A stretch of DNA of 64,000 nt from JAFTYO01 sp045613125 (GTDB lineage: Bacteria > Pseudomonadota > Alphaproteobacteria > RF32 > CAG-239), in assembly GCA_045613125.1 (NCBI GenBank), contig JAZLAM010000020.1, positions 9,917 to 73,916 on the forward strand, in the 5' to 3' direction. Below are positions 17,420 through 25,335 of this stretch, in pieces; position 1 is the first letter of the stretch, and every line of letters starts with the position of its first letter. A model generated the notes under the pieces. The model did not search any database and was not told where the DNA came from. It worked only from the letters and a program-made list of their open reading frames with translations. Position numbers and translations under genes: made by a program.

Positions 17420-17779
17420 TTATTTTTTGTTTTTTATAAACGGTCGAATATATGCATCAAACTTTATTCTATAGGTATCGGACCATCCCATTATATATTT
17501 ATCTCCCAAACAAAACAATGGAACTCCGATATTGTTACCAAGATTAAACTTTTTGGCACATTTGAATAGCATTTCAGTTCCATCTTTTGATGCTATATCA
17601 ATTTGAGTAATATTTAATTTAGGGTATTTTTTAGCAATATATTCTCTTGCTTCATGACAATGTGGGCAAGTTTGAGAATAAAATAAATATGCCTTATTTT
17701 TGTTAATTTCGGCATTACTGTCATTACATCCTGTAATTAAAAATAATGAGGCAACAAGCGTGATAAAAATGTTTTTCAT
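17420..17779 (-). CDS. Thioredoxin-fold lipoprotein with CPHC motif
   Basis: A 119-residue protein with a lipobox (L-I-T-G-C, Cys18), so a membrane-anchored periplasmic lipoprotein. The thioredoxin/glutaredoxin-like fold has the active site C-P-H-C at about residues 38-41 in the usual position after the first beta strand (Y-L-F-Y-S-Q-T), and the cis-proline is in G-V-P-L-F. C-P-H-C is the DsbA-type dipeptide, which favours oxidising thiol chemistry; the small size is closer to glutaredoxin. Possible role in disulfide formation on exported Cys-rich proteins. Confidence 0.75.
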   Translation of the reverse strand: MKNIFITLVASLFLITGCNDSNAEINKNKAYLFYSQTCPHCHEAREYIAKKYPKLNITQIDIASKDGTEMLFKCAKKFNLGNNIGVPLFCLGDKYIMGWSDTYRIKFDAYIRPFIKNKK

Positions 17780-17791
17780 TTCTCGTCCTTT

Positions 17792-18397
17792 TTATTCAAT
17801 ACAGCAATCAACAGCTTTTCTTACAAAAGCTTTCATTTTAGAAAGGGCAGAAGTTTTAGTTTCAGGTTCTTCTGTCTTAATTTCTTTTTCCTTAAGTATA
17901 TTTTCGGTTAACGTATTTTCGTTGATTTTTGCTGTAATTTTTTTTATATCTTCCATGCTTGTTTCAACCCATTTCAGGTCTTCAACTTTGAGCATATCCA
18001 TATTTAAGCCCCAAAACAAACAATACATATCGTACGCTTTGTTGAACAAATCATATGCTTGTTCCTTATTACCTAAACTTTGTTGTTTTGTGCCAACTTC
18101 AAGTAAACGCATGGAAGTGGCAAGTAAGTGTTTGGAAATACACCAAACTTCTCCTTCATATGAAGGAATGATTTTTTGCATTAAGTTTTTGCGAGTCTCA
18201 CGAACTTCTTCTATCAAATCATAAAATGCGGTTTTACCGGTTTTAGCTCCTGAAAAAACCAAGTGTTCTTCAATAGAAATTAAGTTCATGATAGCAATAG
18301 TTAAATCTTGATCTGATGATAAATCTTTAGGATTGACTTTTTTTGTGCTGTCAATACGTTCAACAAACTCTTTTACGGTCTTTGCTTTGTCTTTCAT
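17792..18397 (-). CDS. Helical cytoplasmic protein of unknown function
   Basis: The start is placed at 18397: AGGAGG lies 5 bases before this ATG, inside an upstream in-frame extension that must therefore be untranslated. The product is about 201 residues, almost all alpha-helical, with a Lys/Glu-rich linker (about 160-180) and a C-terminal amphipathic helix ending in C-C-I-E. No signal peptide or membrane segment. The middle part (A-Y-D-L-F-N-K-A-Y-D-M-Y) has TPR-like helix character. It lies 12 bases upstream of the thioredoxin-like lipoprotein gene on the same strand and is probably cotranscribed with it. I do not recognise the family. Confidence 0.62.
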   Translation of the reverse strand: MKDKAKTVKEFVERIDSTKKVNPKDLSSDQDLTIAIMNLISIEEHLVFSGAKTGKTAFYDLIEEVRETRKNLMQKIIPSYEGEVWCISKHLLATSMRLLEVGTKQQSLGNKEQAYDLFNKAYDMYCLFWGLNMDMLKVEDLKWVETSMEDIKKITAKINENTLTENILKEKEIKTEEPETKTSALSKMKAFVRKAVDCCIE

Positions 18398-18478
18398 AAT
18401 ACCTCCTAAAAGCATAATACAAATTATACATAAAATAAGGCATATAAGATAAAATTGTCAAGTATAAAAGCAAAAAAA

Positions 18479-18516
18479 AGCTCCTTTGAGGATTAATACA
18501 AAGGAGCTGTTTTTTT
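18479..18516. terminator. Bidirectional rho-independent terminator
   Basis: A 10-bp perfect stem AGCTCCTTTG / CAAAGGAGCT (18479-18488, 18499-18508) is flanked by A-run and T-run. It ends the YgiW-like gene on the minus strand. Confidence 0.85.
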
Positions 18517-18878
18517 TATTTTACCAAACGGATTTCTTCAACTTCAATAATTGTAGGATTCATCATATTTTTATCAATTTCACCTTCAATAATAACGATA
18601 TCATTTGGTGTCACGGTAACGTCAGCCCAATTGTCATCATCAATTTCAAGAATGATAGTACCGGTATTGTCCTTAAAATTATAAGTTTCTTCGCCAGTTT
18701 TTTCCAAAATATTACCTTGCATTACAACGTAATCGCCATCTTTAAGTTCTGCAATTTCAGAAACACTGATGATTTCTTGCTGATTATTATTTTGAAATCC
18801 TCCTTTATTTTCTTTGGCCAAAGTATTTACGGTTGTTGCAAAGATTGTTGCTATTGTAAGCATTAAAAGTTTTTTCAT
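18516..18878 (-). CDS. BOF/YgiW-family periplasmic OB-fold protein
   Basis: A 120-residue protein with a Sec signal peptide (about 1-22) and a bacterial OB-fold (BOF) domain. The pattern G-D-Y-V-V-M-Q-G-N-I (about 57-66), F-K-D-N-T-G-T-I-I-L-E-I-D-D-D-N-W and the closing strand V-I-I-E-G-E-I-D matches YgiW/YdeI stress-tolerance proteins. These are small periplasmic proteins associated with resistance to peroxide, cadmium or cationic peptides; the ligand is unknown. An AGGAGA ribosome site precedes the ATG. Confidence 0.88.
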   Translation of the reverse strand: MKKLLMLTIATIFATTVNTLAKENKGGFQNNNQQEIISVSEIAELKDGDYVVMQGNILEKTGEETYNFKDNTGTIILEIDDDNWADVTVTPNDIVIIEGEIDKNMMNPTIIEVEEIRLVK

Positions 18879-19008
18879 TTTACATCTCCTATTTAATTAT
18901 TGACGCAGATTATATATGCTCTTAAATTTTGTTTTTAAATAAAGATAATTATTTACTTTTAAAATTTTAAGTGTATTTTCTTGATGTTTAAAGTAAGGAA
19001 TTTATGCT

Positions 19009-20391
19009 ATGAAGAATATGTCAACCGGTTCACCGGCAAAATTAATATTACTGTTTAGTTTACCTTTGTTAATAGGTAATATTTTTCAACAATTGTATAA
19101 TATATCCGATATTTTAATTGTTGGCCGTTTGATAGGGGTCAACGCTTTGGCTGCGGTTGGATCAACGGCTCCGCTTTATTTTGTTTTCTTGCTTATTTCT
19201 TTTGGATTTACGGCAGGTTTAACGGTTATTACTGCACAAAATTTTGGTGCAAAAAATTATGATTTGATGCGAAAATCTATAACACACTGTGTTATGGCAA
19301 GTACTGCTTTAAGCGTTTTAATAATGTTTTTATTGTTAGTTTTTTTAAGACCTTTTTTAATTTTAATGAATATTCCGGAAATTATTTTTGAAGATTCTTA
19401 TAATTTTATGGCCATTTTGACAGGCGGAATGGTAATGATAGTCTTCTTTAATTTATTGTCCGGTTTTATTAGAGCTGTCGGAGATAGTAAAACACCATTA
19501 TATTTTTTGATTTTTTCTACGGTTTTAAATGTATTGTTTAATTTCACATTTATTTATTATTGCAAATTAGGTGTTATAGGCTCAGCTTTAGGCACTGTTT
19601 GTGCAATTTGTATAGCTGTATTTTTGTGCTTGGCTTATATGTATAAAAAATTTCCGATTATGCGTCTTAAAAAATCTGATTGGAAATATGATAAACAATT
19701 TATGAGGGATCATTTGGCAGTTGCTGTGCCTATGGCTCTACAATTTTCAGTATTATCATTTAGTTTAATGATTATTCAAAGTGTTTGTAATTCATTCGGT
19801 CCTGATGTGATTGCAGCTTTTACGGCAGCTTTAAGAATTGAACAGCTTGCTACCCAACCTTTATTGGCGTTAGGTATCGCTATGGCAACATATGTGGCAC
19901 AAAATTGGGGAGCCAGAAAATTAGCGCGCATCAGGAAAGGAGTACGTTTTGCAGCATTAGTATCTTTAATAATAGGTATTTGCGCATCTTTGTCAGTTAG
20001 ATTTATTGGTAGTGATATGATTGCTATTTTTATCAAAGATGAAAATCCGTTAATTATTGAAATCGGAAAGGAATATTTGCGTTTAAGTACTTATTTTTAT
20101 TTCTTTTTAGGAATGATTTTTGTTTTCAGAAATGCCTTGCAAGGTATGGGAAAAACATTGATCCCATTATTGGGAAGTTGCGTGGAACTGGTTTTACGAT
20201 CTTTTGCTGCAATATATTTGGCTAATATTATCGGATACAAAGGAGTGTTCTATGCTGCTCCCATCGCATGGGTAGGCGCAGCAATTGTTGTTATTGTAGG
20301 ATATTTTTGGGTAATATATAATCTTAAATTTTCTAAAACTAAAAATTATAGTATCTTACAACGGTATAATAAAATAGTAACAAACAAATAA
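19009..20391 (+). CDS. MATE-family multidrug/drug-sodium efflux transporter
   Basis: A 460-residue inner-membrane protein with twelve predicted membrane helices in two homologous bundles. The N-terminus (L-P-L-L-I-G-N-I-F-Q-Q-L-Y-N-I-S-D) and the G-A-L/A-A-A-V-G segment are typical of the MATE (DinF/NorM-like) family, which exports cationic drugs or metabolites against Na+ or H+. The second half begins near residue 240 (V-A-V-P-M-A-L-Q-F-S) and repeats the pattern. Single-gene unit with its own AGGAA ribosome site. Confidence 0.93.
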   Translation: MKNMSTGSPAKLILLFSLPLLIGNIFQQLYNISDILIVGRLIGVNALAAVGSTAPLYFVFLLISFGFTAGLTVITAQNFGAKNYDLMRKSITHCVMASTALSVLIMFLLLVFLRPFLILMNIPEIIFEDSYNFMAILTGGMVMIVFFNLLSGFIRAVGDSKTPLYFLIFSTVLNVLFNFTFIYYCKLGVIGSALGTVCAICIAVFLCLAYMYKKFPIMRLKKSDWKYDKQFMRDHLAVAVPMALQFSVLSFSLMIIQSVCNSFGPDVIAAFTAALRIEQLATQPLLALGIAMATYVAQNWGARKLARIRKGVRFAALVSLIIGICASLSVRFIGSDMIAIFIKDENPLIIEIGKEYLRLSTYFYFFLGMIFVFRNALQGMGKTLIPLLGSCVELVLRSFAAIYLANIIGYKGVFYAAPIAWVGAAIVVIVGYFWVIYNLKFSKTKNYSILQRYNKIVTNK

Positions 20392-20482
20392 AGCATATGG
20401 ATATATATATTAAACTACTTGCGTAACAAATATAATAATGTTATAAATGGGGCATTGACTTCTATTTTGGAGAATAACTATT

Positions 20483-20929
20483 ATGAATGAAAATAAAATT
20501 TATTATATAGTATCAGGAGGTTTTGACCCTATACATGAGGGGCATATCCAAATGATAAGCGCTGCCGCAGAAGCATCTGACGGTGTGATTGTTTTGCTTA
20601 ATTCGGATGCGTGGTTATGTCGTAAAAAAGGTAAAAATTTTCATTCTATAAAAACAAGAAAGGTTATATTGGAACACATAAAAGGTGTTATTGATGTTAT
20701 AGAGTTTGATGATACAGATGGAAGTGCTTCTGATGGAATTTATAAAGCTCGTAGTAAGTATCTGAATGATAAACTCGTATTTGCAAACGGCGGAGATCGA
20801 AGAAAAGATAATATTCCTGAAATACAAATATGTCAAAAATATGATATAGATTTGGTTTTTGGTGTTGGCGGAGATTATAAAGCTAATTCTTCTTCGTGGA
20901 TTTTACAAAAATGGGAAAAAAAGGATTAA
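20483..20929 (+). CDS. Cytidylyltransferase-like nucleotidyltransferase
   Basis: A 148-residue cytosolic enzyme of the cytidylyltransferase superfamily. The P-loop is G-G-F-D-P-I-H-E-G-H with HxGH at His18 and His21, and the second signature is N-G-G-D-R near residue 96. Relatives transfer CMP or AMP to sugar phosphates or alditol phosphates (glycerol-3-phosphate cytidylyltransferase; HldE C-domain). First gene of a tight operon (spacings of 3 bases) with a DPM1-like synthase and a GT39-like transferase, which suggests provision of an activated precursor for a surface glycan. A GGAG ribosome site sets the start. Confidence 0.82.
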   Translation: MNENKIYYIVSGGFDPIHEGHIQMISAAAEASDGVIVLLNSDAWLCRKKGKNFHSIKTRKVILEHIKGVIDVIEFDDTDGSASDGIYKARSKYLNDKLVFANGGDRRKDNIPEIQICQKYDIDLVFGVGGDYKANSSSWILQKWEKKD

Positions 20930-20932
20930 GAT

Positions 20933-21667
20933 ATGAAAAAACTTATTGTTATACCCACATATAATGAAAAAAAGAATATTAATGAATTGTTATCAAGGAT
21001 CTTTTATGTTCAGAAAGATGTTGATGTGTTAATTGTTGATGATAATTCTCCCGATGGTACAGGTAAATTAGTGGATAAATTTATACAGGATAAAGTGTTT
21101 GGAGATTCTTTATTTGTGTTACACAGATCTTGTAAATTAGGGTTAGGAACTGCGTATATAGAAGGTTTTACATGGGGAATGGAAAAAGGCTACGATGTAT
21201 TTTTAAGTATGGATGCCGATATGTCTCATAATCCTAAATATTTACCTCAAATTTTTTCAGCTATGCAAGAAAATGATTTGGTTATCGGTTCAAGATACGT
21301 TAAAGGTGGTGGTGTTAGAGATTGGCCTTTGCTAAGACGTTTAATTTCGCTTGGTGGTAATATATACTCTCAAATGGTTTTAATGTCTAATGTTAGAGAT
21401 CTTACAGGTGGATTTAACTGTTACCATAGACGTTTTCTTGAGAAAATTAATTTAAAAAGCATTGTGTCTAAGGGATATTGTTTTCAAATTGAGATGAAGT
21501 TTAGACATGTTTTATTAGGTTGTAAAATCAAAGAGATTCCCATTATTTTTGCAGATAGAAAGATGGGTGTATCAAAAATGAGTGGTAGCATTTTTAAGGA
21601 AGCTGTTTTCGGGGTAATTAATTTATCACTGAAACGTAACGAAATTAGAACTAAAATGAAAGTTTAG
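20933..21667 (+). CDS. Polyprenol-phosphate mannose synthase-like GT2
   Basis: A 244-residue GT2 family (GT-A fold) glycosyltransferase, close to dolichyl/polyprenyl-phosphate mannose synthase. N-terminal I-P-T-Y-N-E-K-K-N, D-D-N-S-P-D-G-T-G (about 37-45) for nucleotide binding, D-A-D-M-S-H (DxD-type metal site, near 97), and R-Y-V-K-G-G-G-V-x-D-W. No C-terminal membrane segments, so a soluble DPM1-type enzyme working at the inner face of the membrane. Its product would be a polyprenyl-phosphate sugar donor for the next gene. Sugar identity is inferred from family, not from the sequence. Confidence 0.87.
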   Translation: MKKLIVIPTYNEKKNINELLSRIFYVQKDVDVLIVDDNSPDGTGKLVDKFIQDKVFGDSLFVLHRSCKLGLGTAYIEGFTWGMEKGYDVFLSMDADMSHNPKYLPQIFSAMQENDLVIGSRYVKGGGVRDWPLLRRLISLGGNIYSQMVLMSNVRDLTGGFNCYHRRFLEKINLKSIVSKGYCFQIEMKFRHVLLGCKIKEIPIIFADRKMGVSKMSGSIFKEAVFGVINLSLKRNEIRTKMKV

Positions 21668-21670
21668 AAA

Positions 21671-23233
21671 ATGATAGATGCTGTTAAGAAATTTTTCAAG
21701 ACCGGATTTGCTGATATAAACGAAGTCTTTATTCAACCTTTTATAGAATTGTCATTTTACAAAAAATGCTTTGTTTTAATAGTTTGTGGTTTGCTTCTTT
21801 ATGTCCCATATATAAATTTGGTAAACGCCTCTCATGACGAACAGTACACAATGTTAATGAATCGGTTTTCTATCCCGGAGATGATTAGAATTATTGCAAC
21901 CGAAGACGGACATCCTCCGTTTTCTTATCTGTATGCTAAGTTTTGGTGTGTGTTGTTTGGTGGCGATGCATATAATATTTTACCGATGCGTATTGCGACA
22001 CTTTTTAGTTTTTTTATGTTAGCACTGTTAGGGGTGTTTCCTGTAAGACGTTTGTTGGGTGATAAAGTAGCTCTTATCTTTATTGCTTCGGTTTTCTTGT
22101 TGCCATCGGCATATTTCTTAGCTATGAACATGAGAATGTATCCGTTAGCAGTGTTTTTGATTACGGGAACATTTATCTATGCTATGCTGATGGTTTATAA
22201 ACCTAAGAAATTCGATTGGTTGTTGTTTGGCATATTTTCACTTCTTTCTCTTTATACTCACTACTATGCTGCCATTTTAACAGTGGTTATTTGGGGAGTG
22301 GTGTTCCTTGATTTGATACGCCTTAAAAAATATAAAACTCTTAAAAAGTTTTTCTTAGGTGGTGTCGTAATTTCTCTTATGTACTTACCATGGTTGTTTG
22401 CTTTTATGCAACAATATCAAAATATGAAAGAAAATTGGTATCCGACAACAAATCATGTGTTTTTTGCTATTAGAGGAGCTTTGATGATTTACCAATCTCC
22501 GATAGAGATTTTTACTCTTTTTGCTGAGTTTTTCGGAATTTTATGTTGGTTATTGGTTTTTGAATTTTTAATTGATAAAGATAAGAAAAATATTACGCAT
22601 GTTGTTGTAAAACGAGCAGTTTGGGTGTTTTGGAGTATTTATATTATATCAGCATTATCTTCTATCTTTTTTAGACCTAACTTAGTGGCAATGTATATGT
22701 GTATACCAGTAGGATTATTATATTTAAGCATTGCGATAACTTTTGTGCACTTCAAAAAATACAGAACAATGCTTTTACTTTTCTTATTTCCTGTATTTTT
22801 AGTTGGTTATAGTGAATGTTATTATAAAGCTAATGATGAAACACTAGGTAATATGAAAAAATATATTCAAACAAATATGTCGAAAGATACTTTAGTGTTA
22901 TATGATTATACTCATGGACATATAAATATGATGTTTTATGGCAAAGACGCCAAGCTTTATTCCACATTATATAAAAACTACTTAGTTTTATATAAAGATG
23001 AAGTGCTAAAGGAAGAAGATAATATTAAAGATTTAAGTAAATATAAAGACATATATCATCTTTCGGTGCTGTGGTGGGACAATGAATATGGTGGATGTGA
23101 TGCATCATTTGCAGCAAAATATGAAAGAAAATTTTATTGTTTTAATAAACTGGATGTCAAACAGGCAGAAAAACTTATTGAAAAGAAGAAAAGTTTTCGA
23201 ATATTATCACTTGGTAATGTCCAGAAACACTAA
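21671..23233 (+). CDS. GT39-like membrane glycosyltransferase
   Basis: A 520-residue polytopic inner-membrane protein. After the first helix the periplasmic loop carries S-H-D-E-Q-Y, and later G-H-P-P-F-S-Y-L-Y-A-K-F-W, the layout of PMT/ArnT-type (GT39/GT83) transferases that use polyprenyl-phosphate sugars. About ten to eleven helices are followed by a C-terminal soluble region (about 390-520). With the preceding synthase it forms a donor-plus-transferase pair, probably modifying an exported protein or envelope glycan. Its stop overlaps the convergent hemW stop by a few bases. Confidence 0.82.
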   Translation: MIDAVKKFFKTGFADINEVFIQPFIELSFYKKCFVLIVCGLLLYVPYINLVNASHDEQYTMLMNRFSIPEMIRIIATEDGHPPFSYLYAKFWCVLFGGDAYNILPMRIATLFSFFMLALLGVFPVRRLLGDKVALIFIASVFLLPSAYFLAMNMRMYPLAVFLITGTFIYAMLMVYKPKKFDWLLFGIFSLLSLYTHYYAAILTVVIWGVVFLDLIRLKKYKTLKKFFLGGVVISLMYLPWLFAFMQQYQNMKENWYPTTNHVFFAIRGALMIYQSPIEIFTLFAEFFGILCWLLVFEFLIDKDKKNITHVVVKRAVWVFWSIYIISALSSIFFRPNLVAMYMCIPVGLLYLSIAITFVHFKKYRTMLLLFLFPVFLVGYSECYYKANDETLGNMKKYIQTNMSKDTLVLYDYTHGHINMMFYGKDAKLYSTLYKNYLVLYKDEVLKEEDNIKDLSKYKDIYHLSVLWWDNEYGGCDASFAAKYERKFYCFNKLDVKQAEKLIEKKKSFRILSLGNVQKH

Positions 23234-24321
23234 CTACATAAATCTTCTATGATTTTATTTAACAACAAGAAACCTTCTTTTGTAGCATATATACAATCGG
23301 AGGTTTCTTTTATTAGACCTAAATTTAACAATTCGTTTTTTGCTTTTTGATTTATAAAATTATCAAATTTTATATTACATATTTGTTCAAAATGCTGTTT
23401 ATTTATACCTTGATTAAGCCGTAATCCCATAATTATCAGCTCTTCAGCTCGTTCTTGCTTGGTAAGCTTTTCCATATTATGAGGATACGTTATGGCAAAA
23501 TGTTCATCGTTAATTTTTAAGCGTCCGTGAGCAGATTCTCCAATGCCTATATATTCGTCTCCAAGCCAATAACACTTATTGTGTGATGACTGATATGAAA
23601 CTTGAGCAAAATTTGAAACCTCATATTGCGGATAGCCGTTTGCTTCTAAAAAAGATATTGTATCAGTGTACATTCTAGCAGCTAATTCTTCATTAAGAGG
23701 TTTAATACCTTTTGCTGCAAAAACAGTTCCTTCTTCTATGGTTAACTGATATAATGATAAATGCTTAAATCCAAAATTTACAGATTGCTCAAGTTCTTTT
23801 TGCCATGAAGAAAATGTTTGTTCTGGTCTTGCATATATCAAATCAATAGAGTGATTATTAAAAGATGTTAAAACCTCCTCAATGCTATGCAATGCTTGAT
23901 TTAAGTTATGTGTGCGTCCCAAAAACTTTAAGTCATTGTCATTTAGTGCTTGCACACCAAGAGAAAGACGATTTACACCGGCATTTTTAATGAGCTTAAA
24001 CATGTTTTCATATTCAGAGTTCGGATTGGCTTCTAAGCTGATTTCGATGTTTTTTTCTATCGGCCATAATTTATATATATGTTCAATGATACGATATATA
24101 TTTTCGGGTTTTATAAGGGAAGGGGTTCCACCACCAAAAAACACAGATCGAACTACTCTGTTTGGAACTAAAGAATGATAATAATCCAATTCTTTTATGT
24201 AAGTATCAATAATGAGCGTTTGATCTAAATCTTTTTTTATTTTTTTAAAAAAATCACAATAAGGGCATTTGCTTTTGCAAAAAGGCCAATGAATATAAAT
24301 TGATAAGGGTTTATATTCCAT
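23230..24321 (-). CDS. hemW: Radical SAM heme chaperone HemW-like
   Basis: The ATG at 24321 is preferred (AAGG just upstream, and the family starts shortly before I-Y-I-H-W-P-F); a TTG at 24339 is an alternative. About 363 residues. The radical SAM cluster C-x3-C-x2-C is at Cys15, Cys19 and Cys22, followed by the extra Phe typical of HemN/HemW (C-D-F-F). G-G-G-T-P-S and E-A-N-P-N-S follow at the expected distances, then the S-L-G-V-Q-A-L segment. HemW proteins bind heme and deliver it to respiratory enzymes; they lack coproporphyrinogen oxidase activity. It lies downstream of the galU-like gene on the same strand, 30 bases after its stop. Confidence 0.88.
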   Translation of the reverse strand: MEYKPLSIYIHWPFCKSKCPYCDFFKKIKKDLDQTLIIDTYIKELDYYHSLVPNRVVRSVFFGGGTPSLIKPENIYRIIEHIYKLWPIEKNIEISLEANPNSEYENMFKLIKNAGVNRLSLGVQALNDNDLKFLGRTHNLNQALHSIEEVLTSFNNHSIDLIYARPEQTFSSWQKELEQSVNFGFKHLSLYQLTIEEGTVFAAKGIKPLNEELAARMYTDTISFLEANGYPQYEVSNFAQVSYQSSHNKCYWLGDEYIGIGESAHGRLKINDEHFAITYPHNMEKLTKQERAEELIIMGLRLNQGINKQHFEQICNIKFDNFINQKAKNELLNLGLIKETSDCIYATKEGFLLLNKIIEDLCS

Positions 24322-24350
24322 TGGCCTTAAAACTTTCAATAAAATTGATA

Positions 24351-25241
24351 TTAAACTAAAATTGTATCAAGAAGTTCTTTGGTATACGCCCTTAAATCAG
24401 GATTTAACATCAAAGATAATTTCAAATTTGATTTAGCCAGTTCATCGTTGGTGCCACAATCAAAACGCAGACCTCTGCATAACACACCTGTTAACGGTAC
24501 ACCACGTTCTGTAGCCAAATTAAGAGCATCGGTAAGATTAATTTCACCATTTGAACCGTTTTTAACTTCAGGTAAAATATCCATAATTACATTAGGTAAA
24601 ATATATGGCCCCATGCTGGCATAATTTGACGGAACTTCTTCCAATTTTGGTTTTTCAACCAAACCTTTAGCCTGAACAGTGCGTCCATCCCTTACGGCAC
24701 CGACCAATGCACCATATCTTACCATTTCTTCTTTCGGAAATTCCATAATATTTTCAACTATCCCGCCGGTTTTTTCATAAACATCGGAAAGTTGTTTTAA
24801 GATACCTTCTCCGTGAAAATTAATATATATATCATCCGGCCACATTACAATGAAATCTCGTTTTCCGACAATTTCTTTGGCCATTAAAATTGCATGTCCG
24901 TTACCTAAAGGCTCTTTTTGTTCAGCAAAAGAAAATTTCATCCCTTCAGGAATTATATCTTTAACAGCTTTGAGTAAATCTGTTTTTCCCTTTTTTTCTA
25001 AATGTGCTTCAAGCCAAGGATATGGAGAAAAATATCTTTCAAAAAGATGTTTACAAGATTGATCACTATAAATAAAGACAATCTCTTTAACACCGATTTC
25101 TTTACAAGCATTTATGGCATATTGAATAATCGGAAGGTTGTTTAATGTTAAAAAACCTTTATGTAAAACTTTAGTTGCTGGGAGGTTGCGAGTAGATAAA
25201 CCGGCAACCGGTAAAATACAAACTTCTGGTTTGTTAGGCAT
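24351..25241 (-). CDS. galU: UTP-glucose-1-phosphate uridylyltransferase-like protein
   Basis: A 296-residue nucleotidyltransferase of the GalU type, making UDP-glucose from UTP and glucose-1-phosphate. The N-terminal signature is P-V-A-G-L-S-T-R-N-L-P-A-T-K, where GalU normally has G-L-G-T-R-F-L-P-A-T-K, and the following P-K-E is replaced by L-H-K-G. E-Q-K-E-P-L-G-N-G-H-A (about 112-122) and V-E-K-P (about 197-200) match the uridine and sugar sites. The altered P-loop leaves some doubt about substrate. No RmlA-type extra domain. Context: upstream of hemW. Confidence 0.78.
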   Translation of the reverse strand: MPNKPEVCILPVAGLSTRNLPATKVLHKGFLTLNNLPIIQYAINACKEIGVKEIVFIYSDQSCKHLFERYFSPYPWLEAHLEKKGKTDLLKAVKDIIPEGMKFSFAEQKEPLGNGHAILMAKEIVGKRDFIVMWPDDIYINFHGEGILKQLSDVYEKTGGIVENIMEFPKEEMVRYGALVGAVRDGRTVQAKGLVEKPKLEEVPSNYASMGPYILPNVIMDILPEVKNGSNGEINLTDALNLATERGVPLTGVLCRGLRFDCGTNDELAKSNLKLSLMLNPDLRAYTKELLDTILV

Positions 25242-25335
25242 ATTTTAGCTCCAAATTATATAGTTAGTGTTATATAACCCAATATAACATTGTTTTTATA
25301 TAAAGCAACAAATGTTTTATGATGTTTGCACAGCA

